NCBI RefSeq assembly: GCF_001949145.1 | Contig: NW_019091363.1 | Span: forward strand, 2,206,902-2,266,901 | Source of the DNA: Acanthaster planci | Lineage: Eukaryota > Echinodermata > Asteroidea > Valvatida > Acanthasteridae | Reading direction: 5' to 3' | DNA length: 60,000 nt | Part shown: in pieces, positions 10,889-23,533 of the stretch | How positions within the stretch are numbered: the stretch's first letter is position 1 | Layout: every line of letters starts with the position of its first letter | The notes under the pieces: generated by a model | Database searches by the model: none | What the model was told of the DNA's origin: nothing | Seen by the model: the letters and a program-made list of their open reading frames with translations, nothing else | Program-made: the position numbers and the translations under genes

Positions 10889-12570
10889 CTATGATGTAAT
10901 TGGAGGCACTGACCTTCAATGTTGCATGGCAAGGATTGCTTGTTTTTACTTCACATTCACAGATTTCAATTTCCTATGGCAATTTATTGTACTGTAAGTA
11001 TACGCCAATGAGCCAGCGAGCAACCTTTTCTCTGGAAGTTTTTAAAGAGTAAAGGTGGTTCAAGAATTTAAGAAAAATTCAGTGGATTGATCTTTTACCT
11101 AATACCATGATACGAGCTCACCCAAATCATCATTTGATACCAGTACAATGTAACTGATCATGACCGGCGACACATGTGTTTATGGCTAAGTGGATAAGAG
11201 GCAGTGCTTTTGGGGGGGTGTCTAAAGATAAAGTGGCCTCAGGATTCTACATTCTTCCTCTCGGTCTCTGGACCACTGTACCTCTAAATGAGGAAGCAAG
11301 AGTGTAGCCATGCAGGCTGTAATTGTTGTTAGGGCCGAGCTCGACCAGCACTTTACCTGGGGTGACTTCTAGGGGTACCCGGGAGTGCAAGTATTTTTGT
11401 CCAGGAAGCACTGAACGCAAATGACCGGCCTTATAGTTTTTGTTCATTTCAGTTGGAGGGGGTTGAGGGCATCAGAGGGCACAGACGTCTTTAGGGGAAT
11501 TAAGTACATCTACACGGAAGGTCAATTGTATTTATCTACAAACTGGCTTGCTACTTGTATGTACATTACTCTACGTTACCTGCCATCCGTTGATTGGCTG
11601 CTCATACTTGACCTGTCATCAAGGGGAACCACTTCAAGTGTGGACACAGCGCTTTCCCTTGGTTAATGGCCGCAACCCTTGGACTGTGTGCAACACACAC
11701 GAACGTACGTGACAAAGTTTTGAGTGATGGTGCACAGACAAAAGATTTTGAAGAAGAAGAAGTGTGTACCGAACTTACTCAGGTATTGTTTTACATTTTC
11801 AATCAAATCTACAAGGAAAAGAATGATGAGCATTTATGAAATTACCCTGAACCCGGTGTCTGACATCGTTCATTTTCGTCGAGCACAGACTTATTTTAAT
11901 CAGTTAATTCGAAATGAACAAACTCACGTACATGTGGTGCTTGGTGGCTATATCTTACCAGGTTTCTCCTGATAATGAATGGAAACACAAGCTTTTTTCA
12001 GTCCGAGGTCAAGGGAGTCAGGTATAGAATTTAGGCCTAGAGGTGGTTTTGGGAGTGCTTTTGGAAGCAGTATCCGTTCTTGTTGGATGTGAAGCATTTC
12101 AGTAGCGTGAAATTCATTCCCCTGCAGATGGTCAGATGCTATGCTGTATGAAATAAAACAATCCTGGAGTTATTTCGGAGGTATTCTTTGAAAGGAAAAA
12201 AAACTGCTTTGTGGTATTTGCATAAGGAAATTTCCGAATAAAAAACACAAACCATGTAAACATTGCACGCAAAAATTAATGAATAGAAGTCAAGGAATGC
12301 ATTTTTAAACATACACCTCATTCATCCCTTGAAAATTGAAACCCAACTGTATTCAAATTGGTAAGGTTTTTCACCGGTGGGAAAAGATCTGGAAGCTCAA
12401 ACATTGACAATTATTTCTATCAATATACCACCCTATTTGTAAAGGGAACTTCCCATAATTATCGCACTGACTTAGACTTATTTGCCACTATGTACATGTG
12501 AACTGCATCATGAGAAATCGAAATACTCGTTCAGTTGGAATGATATGCATGTAACCTATGAAAGTTATGG
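10889..12570. other. intergenic, no gene recognised
   Basis: Contains a box-A-like TGGCTAAGTGG at 11184-11194 without a convincing box B, so it is at most a decayed SINE. Short ORFs show no conserved motif. Confidence 0.4.
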
Positions 12571-12759
12571 AATGTTCTTACACCGCAAGACAATGTTCTT
12601 ACACAGCAAGACAACGTTCTTACACAGCAAGACAATGTTCTTACACAGCAAGACAATGTTCTTACACAGCAAGACAATGTTCTTACACAGCAAGACAATG
12701 TTCTTACACAGCAAGACAATGTTCTCACACAGCAAGACAACGTTCTCACACAGCAAGAC
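12571..12759 (+). repeat. 21-bp tandem repeat, 9 full copies
   Basis: Unit AATGTTCTTACACAGCAAGA plus C. Nine consecutive 21-mers run from 12571 to 12759 and break down at AATGTTGTGCAATTT. Copies differ at only four unit positions (A/C in the first; T/C in several; CTTAC/CTCAC in the last two). Because 21 is a multiple of three, every frame without a stop in the unit stays open, giving heptapeptide ORFs on both strands that should not be annotated as genes. Confidence 0.97.
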
Positions 12760-13162
12760 AATGTTGTGCAATTTAACATAGCAAATAAAAAGAAAGAGAA
12801 ACAAACATGAAGATGTGCCAACCCGGCTCAGTGTGCAGTATTCTCATGGAATCTATATTGGGTACCTATACATGTATATTAACTGTTTATCACCAAACAT
12901 TACTACCAACATTTTAATTTGTTATTAAATAGCTGGTATTTCACTTCAATTGACGTTGAAAGCCGCATACTCATTGTCAGTTTTGATCTTAAATAAGATA
13001 CACATTAGTTTGAAGCTTCAACTTCATGGCTGCACTAGGGCTGTCCAATTGACTGATCATATATTCAGTTTTACTCTACAGCATATTATTGCCCCAGTAT
13101 AAAACCATGCAGGTATATTTGTGAGCACGGGCGTAATTCCCCGGGGGTGGGGGATATATAAC

Positions 13163-13185
13163 CCCCCCCCCACACACACACACAC
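13163..13185. repeat. poly-C / CA microsatellite
   Basis: A C run passes directly into a (CA)n run. Simple-sequence DNA. Confidence 0.9.
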
Positions 13186-13508
13186 TTTTTGACGGGGTGG
13201 ATGGGCTACTGAATTATCCCTCACGTTTTCGTGGTGAGAAAAATGAAGGCGGATTGTGAAGTATTATTCGGACTTTTCAACAACCAAAATGTATTCAACA
13301 GCACACATAAAAGAACAACAAAACCCATAAATAAAAGCAGTTCTGAAGTAAGATTCTGCATGAATATAATACATGTTACAGATGTACAAGAACATCTGTA
13401 GACTTATCATGAAAAGTTGCCTCCTATAGTTCCATACGGTGTCAGCATTCCCCCTCCCCGCCACCACTTTTCAAATTTTCACGGCTCGGGGAAGTTATTC
13501 CCCCAATA

Positions 13509-13676
13509 CGGGCGTTTCACAATAGTGTGCCTCCAAGAGTTTGCAACGCGTTGACCAATCACAGTGTGCGAAATCTGTCGACTGAATGTGCGTTTGGAAA
13601 GGGTTGACAGATTTCACGCACTGTGATTGGTCAACGCATTGCAAACTCTTGGAGGCGCACTATTGTGAGTCGCTCG
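13509..13676. mobile_element. 168-bp TA-flanked foldback MITE
   Basis: Two arms of about 70 bp form an almost complete hairpin. CACAATAGTGTGCCTCCAAG at the left faces CACAATAGTGCGCCTCCAAG on the other strand. The match runs on through TTTGCAACGCGTTGACCAATC and CACAGTG to ...AAATCTGTC with only a handful of differences. The outer ends CGGGCG/CGAGCG are bordered by TA on both sides (13507-13508, 13677-13678), as in Tc1/mariner-type or other TA-targeting elements. There is no coding capacity. It sits inside a C/G-run-rich stretch that may be an older element. Confidence 0.85.
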
Positions 13677-13785
13677 TATTCCCCATCCCCCAATTTCCGG
13701 TGCAAAAAAAAGCCACTGTGTATGTGTTAACCATATGCACAAGATGCACGGACTAGCCTTTATTGGAAAAAAAGCAATTACTGCT

Positions 13786-14345
13786 CAGATTGTCAACGAT
13801 GCCTGTGTCCCTTATGGCAAACAATGAGGTAAATCTTTTTCAAATTGACCATGTTTGATGGATAGGCTAGATAGAAGTGAATTAAATCTTTGCACAATAA
13901 ATTGTCAGTGCTGCAGATATTAACTTTACCCAACACAACCAAGAGCCATAATTCAGTGCACCTTTTATCATAATGGTTCCAACGAAAATGTTTTTGTTAA
14001 AGTAATGTTTAAATATTAAGTTACTTTATAAAAATTGCATATTACCTTCCAAGTTTGTACTCTTATCAGAAAGTACTACTTTTTTATTTCTTTATACCCA
14101 GCATATCTTGTTTTTGATACTTTCACTTTTGTTACAAAGATTGTATCTTGACATATTTTGGTTCTTGAGCACGATCAATTTCTTCTAAATCCTAACATCA
14201 CGACAAAGCTGAGCCAGGACTGCTGGTCATCAGTTTGGCAGTATTCCACAAAGCTCCTCTTGGGTCTTTAAAGTCATGTAAGTTGAATTCGTTACCTGAC
14301 AAACTTATCGCAAGACTTGTTTTTCATTCAGCAGGTACAGCCATC
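13786..14345 (+). repeat. dispersed repeat R, copy 1 (about 560 bp)
   Basis: Same orientation and nearly full-length match to 16615-17164. Both begin CAGATTGTCAACGATGCCTG, both contain ATCACGACAAAGCTGAGCCA followed by GGACTGCTGGTCATCAG, and both end CAGGTACAGCCA. Differences are scattered substitutions and small indels (for example, copy 2 lacks a few bases near 16790 and gains about ten near 17075). No ORF is conserved between the copies, so this is repeat rather than coding duplication. Confidence 0.9.
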
Positions 14346-14588
14346 ATTGCTTGGTAGAAGATGTCAAAATGGACCACTGGATTGTTAAGAACACCGTCTG
14401 CTGCCAGTACATGGAAGGAAATTAACATGGAAATGCGGGGAATAAATTTAATTATTTTGAATATTCTAAACATCAATTTCACATCTCCCACATCTGCATC
14501 CCCATTTCCCAGTTGTGCAATATCAAGATCGTGTTGTAATTGTAATACTCAATCTGTGACAACTTTTTCTAACGCCACGAACTAATTC

Positions 14589-14757
14589 GATTAGATGCCA
14601 TAACCGCAGTGGCACCTTTATCACAAGCACATTCTTAAAGAACTTGACGCGTGCGTGCATTTGGCAAATCACGACACCCTGTTGGTCGAAGAGGCATTTG
14701 ACGCGTGCGTACCACCTGTCCACGAGCGTTGTGCCACCGCAGTAATGGCCTCTAATT
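14589..14757. mobile_element. foldback MITE, GATTAGA family copy A
   Basis: The terminal inverted repeats GATTAGATGCCATAACCGCA (left) and AATTAGAGGCCATTACTGCG (right, other strand) both continue into GTGGCAC. The interior holds TTGACGCGTGCGT twice. A second, end-truncated copy lies at 25122-25263. The target duplication is ambiguous: CTAATTC occurs at both borders but overlaps the terminal repeat. Confidence 0.75.
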
Positions 14758-16532
14758 CTGGCCGTCGAATTACTCTATATAATAGGATGAGCCAAGAACA
14801 CTGGCAACACTGAGCAGCGAATTGACAGGTTAAAATGTTGATGTGGATGATATCTTGATTAAAGAAGTCAAGGGTTTACCAAAAGAAACGAAAATTTACA
14901 GATGAGTAGCACATTGTAGTGAATTATTCACAGATGTAAATTCATCCAAATTAAAATGATGAGACGAATAAAATGGCAGGATTGTAAGGATGATAACATT
15001 TACAGAACTCCATAGATTAAGAGAAATACCCTGGACTGTACAATACAATATATACAAGGAAGGGTCTGGAAAACATGCCAAGGATGGAAAGTTCAGGTGG
15101 GCAGAAAAAACAGTCGAGTGGCCATAAGAGTGATTTTTAATGACCAAAAGAAGTGACCCAAAACTCCTGTGACTGGAAACCTGAGCTGGAAAAGTGGAGA
15201 TTAAGCAAACAAAACCATACCGAGGTGAAGAAAGCTGAGAATATTTAGGCCAAGAAGGCTGCAAAGAAAAGGTTTCAAGAAGTGACACTTGAATGTGTCA
15301 CTAAAAGGGACAGCCGAGACCCAGATTAACCACGAGAAATCAACATTCACATGCTAAGTAAAGGTTCGGTTCTACTAATCAGGACGAAAATTCTGCAAAG
15401 TACACTTATCAAGTACTTGGAAAGGTTTAATTGATAAGAGCTACAGAGAGTAGTGTACTAGTACTCGCGTGGACATGTGTACATGTCATGTGCAAGACTG
15501 TTGGCTCAGCTTTGAAACGAATTCATGTTCATACATCCTGTTGCTACCTAACTTGTCGTGGGTTGGGGGGGGGCTATGCAGCCCACGCAATGAAGCTATG
15601 GACTGGCATGGTATTTGCTAAGTGAGGTAAAAAACGTTCAGTGGAATAGTTTCCAAGTGTATTTTCAACAGCCTCAACAGAATGCAGCAGGAGGCACCGG
15701 AGAAGTTTTTCATTATCACCCTTAGCCAGCCTATTGCTAGCCATTAGTCAAAGCGCACGTGACGCCCCGGATAATAAATTGCAAACACCAACAAGACCCC
15801 TTCGGAGTGGCGAATTAAGCTCCCACTGGTCTTTTTCGTATTACCGCTGTACTAGCATGCACGATGCCACGCCCCAACACCCCACTACAATTTCTAGACC
15901 TATCGGAATTTAGATTTAGATCTGTTGCTGATCTACCGTGTTTAGCAAACTATTTGTCAACTTGCTCAATTTTAGCAGTTCAAATTCTGGATTTTTCAAC
16001 CACCAGTTCATTGTTGTTATCTCCAGAGTCATGAAACCCTACTGCTGTGCAACTGCATACTGCTCTCCGTCCGATGTCTGCAAAGTGAAGTTCTTACACG
16101 ACACAAGAAACCAAGAACAAAGTTTGGAAAAACTTAAGTATAATTTTTGATCCTATAATCTTCACCATATCCTATGTGTGGTACATGTTTGATATCCAAG
16201 TCTGACCTCATAAAAACATGGGTGGTCATTGTCAAGCTAGACAAGTTTTAAGACTACCATTTGTAAAAAACTGGCCAGCCTGAATTTTTCCCTGGGAACC
16301 GGCGCACAAAACATACCCGAGGTTCCAAACAAAATTAACAGTAGTTCACATGTTGTTTTAGCTCGAACTTCCACCGTTGCAGTGCTTAAAAACATGCAGG
16401 ACGCCCTCTATTAGCATTCACAAGTACTAGCGCAAGTTGTTGGCCCAAATAAAAGCCGACCCCTAATGAGCAAGAAGGTTAATACATACACTCTGATCTG
16501 TTTGATTAATTATTTTACCTGGAGATTCCACA
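14758..16532. other. intergenic, no gene recognised
   Basis: A minus-strand open frame at 14896-15288 (130 codons) has no known motif, no splice context and A/T-driven composition. Nothing else recognised. Confidence 0.4.
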
Positions 16533-17252
16533 GATGTGGAACCCATATGAACATGCATATGACCTAAAATACACCGCATGAATTGCAGACGCAACATCAC
16601 ATTTCCAGAAAGCACAGATTGTCAACGATGCCTGTGTCCCTGACGGCAAACAATTGGGTGAATCTTTTCCACATTGACCATGTTTGATGGATATAAACAG
16701 AAATGTTAACAGAATGAATTATCAGTGTAGCAGATATTGAGTTTACCCATCACAACCAACAGCCACAATGCAGTGCACCTTTGATCATAATGGAGAATGT
16801 TTTTGTTAATGTTTAAATATTAAGTTACTATATAGAAATTGCATATTATCGTCCAAGTTCTTACTCTGATCAAAACGTACCTGTTTTAAATTTGTTTCTT
16901 CCCAGCATATCTTGTTTATGATACTTTCACTTTTGTTATAAAGATTGTATATTGACAATTTTTTTATTCTTGAGCACAATCAATATCTTCTCAATCCTAA
17001 CATCACGACAAAGCTGAGCCAGGACTGCTGGTCATCAGTTTGGAAGTATTCCACAAAGCTTCTCTTGGGTTTTGTGAATGTCTTCAAAGTCATGTAAGTT
17101 GACTTCGTTGCCTGACAAAATTATTACATGACTTGTTTTTTGCCATTCAGCAGGTACAGCCACCAAAGCAGCCATGTGATGTGGAACCCATATGAACTTG
17201 ACTCTAAATACGACCCATGAACTGCAGACACAACATCACATTTCCAGAAAGC
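16533..17252 (+). mobile_element. composite repeat U-R-U (R copy 2 between 80-bp direct repeats)
   Basis: An 80-bp unit U (GATGTGGAACCCATATGAAC ... CATTTCCAGAAAGC) occurs at 16533-16613 and again, same orientation, at 17178-17252. Between them lies R copy 2 (16615-17164). Short terminal direct repeats around a non-coding body resemble a small terminal-repeat element, but TG...CA ends and a primer-binding site were not found. The class is therefore open. R copy 1 lacks U on either side. Confidence 0.65.
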
Positions 17253-18403
17253 TCCTATAAATGCATGTAGGTCAGCATACACGGGGATCGAATTCTACGT
17301 GATCATGTCCATCTCGACCCACATCGTTTGAGTTTCCTTGAGGCGGTTTCAGCCTTGAAGTTGTCTGGAGAAAAAGTCAAGAGTGCCGTTAGATCGCAAG
17401 AGTCCCTTAATTTTGTATCGGCTTTATACAGCTAGACGTGACCTTAGTCATGAGGTCAAGTGCGTCCAGGCAGGGGTGTCCCAAGGGTCAGACTGATTGA
17501 TGTCCTCTATTACTGCGGTACAGAAGACTGAAATGAAGGAGACATCTTTATCTGGCATCTGACAATCAGTCTCGTTGGGCATATTGTTATATTACTAATG
17601 ATTCACTAAACACAGTCTGACTCAAGTATAGTTCGACAGCACACAGTACTCATTTGTGTTCTGAAACAATATGCGCTTTGACAGGTTTGGGCGTAACAAA
17701 AACTTGCATATTGGGTCGAGTATTTTAAGTTAAAACACAAGCCTCTGACCCTTTTTATGTAAACTGATAACGTGAAGTTCTACGCTTGCTGAATGGTCTC
17801 ACAGGAATTTGACTGTGACATCATGCGTCGTAAACACGACGTAAAGAAGACCGCTTTAATTTTACGAGTTTTATATAGGCGCTCTCCGAACAGTGGAAAT
17901 GTTGCCAACCTACTGCGACTGCATCACTTGAATTCATTACATCAACATCCTTCGTGAGGAAACAACATCAGATGATCAATGGCCATGAGAAGAAGACTTT
18001 GAAGTATTGCCCAAAATATCAGTTTCCATGGAACGAGGATATCAGCCACAAAATATCTGCATGGTATGTTTTATCGCTCCAACCAAAGTCTAACCTAAGT
18101 ACCGTCATCTACCCAATCACAACACAAACCTAGTCGAGAAGAAGGTTGGTAATGTATCTATGGGTCGTACATGTAGTCTGAAGTGTTGAAACTTGATCAA
18201 GTTTATGTTTTGAACGCCAATTTAAGATTGGGAGATCGGTCAACATCTTAGGGATGGGGGGGAGTAACCACACATTCCAAATAAACAGAGGTGCCAATCT
18301 TGGTTCGGAAAGAATTGATTGGCATTGCCTTCGAGGCACGTTTGTTGGTCTGTACTTGGATGCAGTATGAGAGCGCCCTCTAAAGCATTTGGGTTTAGCT
18401 ATT
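17253..18403. other. intergenic, no gene recognised
   Basis: No exon-like segments with paired splice sites and no repeated blocks found by eye. Short ORFs only. Confidence 0.4.
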
Positions 18404-18436
18404 AAATACAGTCATACTGTCAGTATGACTGTATTT
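18404..18436. repeat. perfect palindrome, 16-bp arms, 1-nt spacer
   Basis: AAATACAGTCATACTG, a single T, then the exact reverse complement CAGTATGACTGTATTT. It can form a cruciform or RNA hairpin. It is not part of any longer terminal-repeat element that I can see. Confidence 0.95.
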
Positions 18437-21400
18437 CGTTAGTTAGTGTTAGTTTTTTTTTTACAATTAAACATTATACACCAAATTTTTTTAGCATTTA
18501 ACCATGTTTACAACAGAGACCTATTCAGATTTAGGGTTGGGGAGAAAACTAGGATGAAAAACGGCAGTCATTTTTTTCATATGTAGAAGAATCCTCAACC
18601 CCCCCGGGGAAGTACCGCTTCTATAAAGTTTAAATACGATTCCTTGACAAACTGATTGCCCCCCCGCAGGATACCGGTACCTCACTGTTTACAACCTGAT
18701 AGCAATCGGTTTATGGTAACTGCAAATGTACTCTTCTTCAGTGTATGAAAACTCTTCACACTCTCCATTTGGTTAAATGCATTGAAAAGACCACTTTCAA
18801 AAATTTTCAAACTACTCATTCTTGCTTGGACAACTGCAGAGCGTTGCTGCTGTGGTGTCATCTAGGGAACACATAGTTTATTGTGTAGATTTTTCTGTTC
18901 GAATTGTGAACCCTAAATTAATTACCAAAAACATTTCTAAGAAAGTGAAGGGGTTGATGCTTCCTTATTCCTTTGCAAAAAACAAACACCAAAACAACCC
19001 CCCCCAAAAAAAAGGATAAATTAGGAAGGAAGAAAAATTCAGTCCAGCTAAATTTACAAACAATGCCGTTATTTTTGGTGTACAAACCAACGTAAAATTG
19101 AGGCTTTCATCCTGGGACGACATCACAGTTTTGCTCATGAATATGGAAATGTCTTTAGCATAAAAACCAAACAGGACTTTAAAATACCCTTTGAAGTAGT
19201 GGAACAAAAGTTGAAAATTAGGTTAACTGAGACACAAAGGCGTAGTTGAAAGGTCTGTATTAAAACAAATTGATTGCAGCTACCTTTAATCTCTCAACAC
19301 AGGTTTAGAATGTCCACAAATGTTAAATCCTCAACCACCACTGCTAATAGACGTGGCAAAAAATCGCATGATTTTCAATAATTTACTACATCTTGCTACA
19401 CCTTTTCTTGGCGTACATGAATAATTATGAGAAATTTCCATTAAATTTTGGGATGGAGGAAACCGCCGACTCGGACACAGAGTATAGTTTTTTGTGTAAC
19501 GTCTACTACCTGTTTCGGTTATTACAGGCCTTACGTATGTTATCAGTTCTCTCTGTCTGTTCAAGTTTTCAAGTGAAACCTAATCAAAATTCTTTTGGAT
19601 ATTACGTGGGTGTGGTGAATCGACGCACATACATTCACCAAACACATACCGACAATATGCACTTCTGGGCCACAAAACCTATTTTCGTGCAGTATCGGCT
19701 TCCCTGTATAAGTATGTAACAATATCCAGGCATAAATTTAATTTGTTGGAAAGCTTTCGGTGGTCATTTTTTGTGCTGACACATTTGGGAGTTATCGCTC
19801 AGATTTCTGTTCCCTCTCTCATTCTTCGAGTGGCCGCAATATTCTCTGTTGGCCACCATGGAATTGCGTTTAATGTGACACGATGAATTCGGAAACATTG
19901 GCGTGTTACACTGTGCGGATATGATGGCACTTCCTCAGGGGCCTTTATGCGACGGAGGAAGACAACGTGGCGATGTACAAGTACATATTGGCACAGCCTA
20001 CAAGAACATGATAAAATGACAACACCTTAGAAGACCGAAAGGAAGATTATATGCAGCATCAACAAACTAAAATCTGACGGCAAAAGTCTGACCATTATAA
20101 AGGCTTAGTGTGATTTACAAGGCAAAAATAAAAGAACAAAAGACCCTTAGATGATTTTCATAAATGTTGAGTCTCCACATATTTCCACTTGCCGTGGTAC
20201 CTCTGGATCTGAATTGTCGTCTCCAGCGGAGGGGGGGAGGGGGCAGGACCGATTGTTTTTTTTTTTTTTACAAAGAATATTTCTTAGGTAAGAAAGTAAT
20301 AGGTATATTTATTTATCAAATATTAGCACCAACATCCTGACAAAATAACACCATGAAATGAAAGCCAGAATGTCGGGACCGTGAGTGAGGCTTTGGATAT
20401 TTTTTCTCCCACAACATCATGTTTAATGAGCCCAAAGCTGCATTCGCTTTAGAGTCCCCTCCCCCACCACCGCCACCAAAAGCTTGATAAGCCGCTGATT
20501 GGCTACTCCGTCAAAAGTAGGTACTTGAGTCTCAACTGAGGTTGACCTTTATAGTTACATGGGTGTGCAGTGTTGTCCTTTGTTTTGGTTTCGCTTTCTC
20601 TTTTGAAGGACAACCGCAGAACCCACAGAAAAACGCACGCGACAAAGGAGAGACGCAGTGATCAATTCTACATAGGCCTGCTCGCGTGTGGCTGGGGACA
20701 CATCGAACCCAGGCCTTGGTATAAATGACAGGCGAGCGCGATACCTGTGCCACGTGATCCAGAGAAGTGATCCTCTACCTCATGTTTCCACAGCAATCCC
20801 GACGATATCTCTTTTCCAGGATGTGGCGGTAAGAAAGCCAGAGTGGTGGGCGGGTTTCCCTAGTCTAGTCATACATGCATGCACTGATGCGTTGAAAACC
20901 GCCGACCGGTCACTTGTGACAGCTTCTACTGAGGCTTCAAGAAGTCAGTTAGGCCGCTTTGCAAAGTGGCTACAAGATTGGCCAGCAAGATTCATCGGGA
21001 AGGAAAGAAAACAGTGAGAAAGAAATAAAGTGGGTCTGTAAATCTGATTTGAGGATTTTTCACTTAAGTCGAAGGTGTTCGGAGGAGAAGTAAAAAATTA
21101 TTGAATTATCAAAAGCAAATAGTACAGACTCTTTCGGCGTGAGAAAGCCTGCATATGGTTCACGCATATGGTTTTTCACGAAACAGTTTTTGAGTGAAGA
21201 TAAAATCTTCTTATCCAAATCAGTAGAATCCTATACAGCAGTTGCTGTGAAAGAAATAAGACGTATGGCTCAATCAGACCTTTCTTTGACTTCGTCCTTC
21301 CATATGGTGTGCCTTGTCATTAAAAGTTGGGGCCAGACAACAGTTCGTGGCATGGATTTAGGAGCGTTAAGCAATCGTGCATGCTTATACAAGCACGAAA

Positions 21401-23533
21401 GTAAAGAGCAAGTGACGAAATATGCTCAGCATCAAAGCATCCATTTAGACTGTCCAAAAGGCAATTTAGTTCAACAGCTATGAACAAAGGTCCCAAACGC
21501 CTTAGCCAGCACACAGGCGCTTAAATTGTCCTTAACCGACATCATTCTCATGTAATCTCCAAAAAACTGAAGTTGGATTCTCGGTTGGGGGTACTGTGTC
21601 TTGACTCCTCCCCGACATGAAACCAGGATCTACTTCTGAATTCATTTCAAACAAGGTTTTGACGAGGGTGGAAAGCAAACATATTCCCCGTCGAGTGATG
21701 TTTCACTTAACCGTCCCGTTTCTGAATGAATATTCCCGTTCATCGCTGGCTAATCGCCAGGGAATCTGCTCTGCACGCAATTGCCCTCCGATGCTGGATG
21801 AGTGGCCTTGCCTAAGCATTTGGCGCGAAAATGATTGAGTAAGCCGAGTGAACCCGTACGCAGACCAAAAGTGCTGCTGATAAAACTAAGGGATCCGTGT
21901 GGAGAGACGAAGAATCGACAGACGCTGCCACGATGCCGCTGGCGACCTTTAAGTATAATCTCCGATTCAGCTGATGGCAAGGGGTTTGTCTCATCATGGT
22001 TCAACTGGCTGCAGTTTTAAGTCAAGGCCATAAATATTAATGTAACACCGTGTGTTATCGAAATCAAACACCCGCTTGTCAAAGCTAGTTGACTATTGAG
22101 GTACATTAAATTGCTTTATCTGTTTAAAGGTGCTTGTGAATATCCGTCAAATATTCACACGCAGTTGGTTGCCTGGCGCCAAGTGCATGTTAGTTGTTAC
22201 ACGAGCACACGGAACTTAAGTTTGTTACCTCACAGCGCTGAACCTTAACGTCTTAAGCAAACGGTATATTTTCTTCTAATGTTATTCTGGAGTTTTGCGA
22301 AAATTCAAATGAAAATGGCACACTAAGACTGCAGTGTGCTGTACATGAGCACTAGAGTGCAGTGCGCCTGCAGCTCCAAGAGACTTTTTTTGCCAGGCCC
22401 TCTTGGCCAGGCACGACATTTTGCTACTTTTCTATTCCATCGTCAGTCAACACCTGCATCAGTTGCCTTCCAATGCTGGGGAAAATACATCCCAATGCAC
22501 TTAAGTCGACATGCAGGAACGTGGTGGTGACAAAATGCCGATGATTTAAGTTCTAGAGCTGTGGGCAGCCATTAATAGATTGGATGTGGTCATGACTGCA
22601 CAACTTAAAAAAGAATGTATAATTGAATCTAGGAAAAAGCTACCTGAATTAGAAAAGAGAGGGTTTTGCAACAAAAGAAAGCAGCAAGAAATCCCACGAC
22701 AAAAGTCAATACTTTTTTCTTAAAAATATCACTAAATTAACTTCAGAGATTGAACTATACATATACAACATTTTGGAATGAATGAATGCTGCGCTCGCTG
22801 CATCCAGCTGAAGGAATTCCACTTCAAGCTAGGCCTATCTTGCACAAAATATCAGTTAGTGTGAGTTTTTCAGTCTTCAAAATAAGATGGTAATTAAATG
22901 ATTTATTTCTGACTGAGACCAATGTGTAAAATTAATTTCGACAATTACATCTATGGAACTCTATAAAAAGCGCAAAAAGTGTCCCTGCAGATGTTGCAAT
23001 GCACGAGGTCATTCGCCTGAACTTGGTATTGATGAAGCGTAAGCCAATAAGATTTGCAACCGGTATATCGCGAGTTTGATCTGACGGTGAGTGGGCAGGC
23101 CAGATGAAATTAAACTCGAGGCAGACATAGAAAGCATTTTCCAGCTAATTCGATTACATTCAAGGTTGTATTCCTCATGAAGCGCAACTAATACAAATCA
23201 CGGGATGAAATCGTTTGCCTCTGCCGTCTGAAGATATTTTAATTGGCATGTAATAACAAAACCATGATTTTACATTAATGCAGTCAGACCTCATAACTTC
23301 TACGTACCGTACTAGAAATCCTTGAATGTAATCGTATAGACTGATTTCTAACACAGTTGTTATTATCGTCTCGTCAAACTTTGAGGACAAAGTTGAGGCT
23401 CAAAATCGTGCTGCGCATGCGCCGTGGGAAACAAAGATTGAGCGAGCGGCAACAGTGCTTTGACGTCTTAAATTAACCTGTAACAAGTCCAGTTAGTATA
23501 AAAGAGGTAATGGTTTCTCCTACACGTGAATAG
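18437..23533. other. intergenic, no gene recognised
   Basis: Several open frames of 100-115 codons (for example 19393-19719 and 21139-21483, both plus strand) carry no recognisable domain and no convincing splice partners. The DNA has poly-T (20259-20270) and C/G runs. Nothing called. Confidence 0.4.

Noticed and set aside
10158-10932. Long ORFs across 10.2-10.9 kb
   Set aside because: They consist of gap N positions.
11184-11290. tRNA-like box A TGGCTAAGTGG
   Set aside because: No box B at the right distance and no cloverleaf, so neither a tRNA gene nor a clear SINE.
12482-12821. Heptapeptide-repeat proteins on both strands
   Set aside because: They are produced by the 21-bp tandem array; every stop-free frame stays open.
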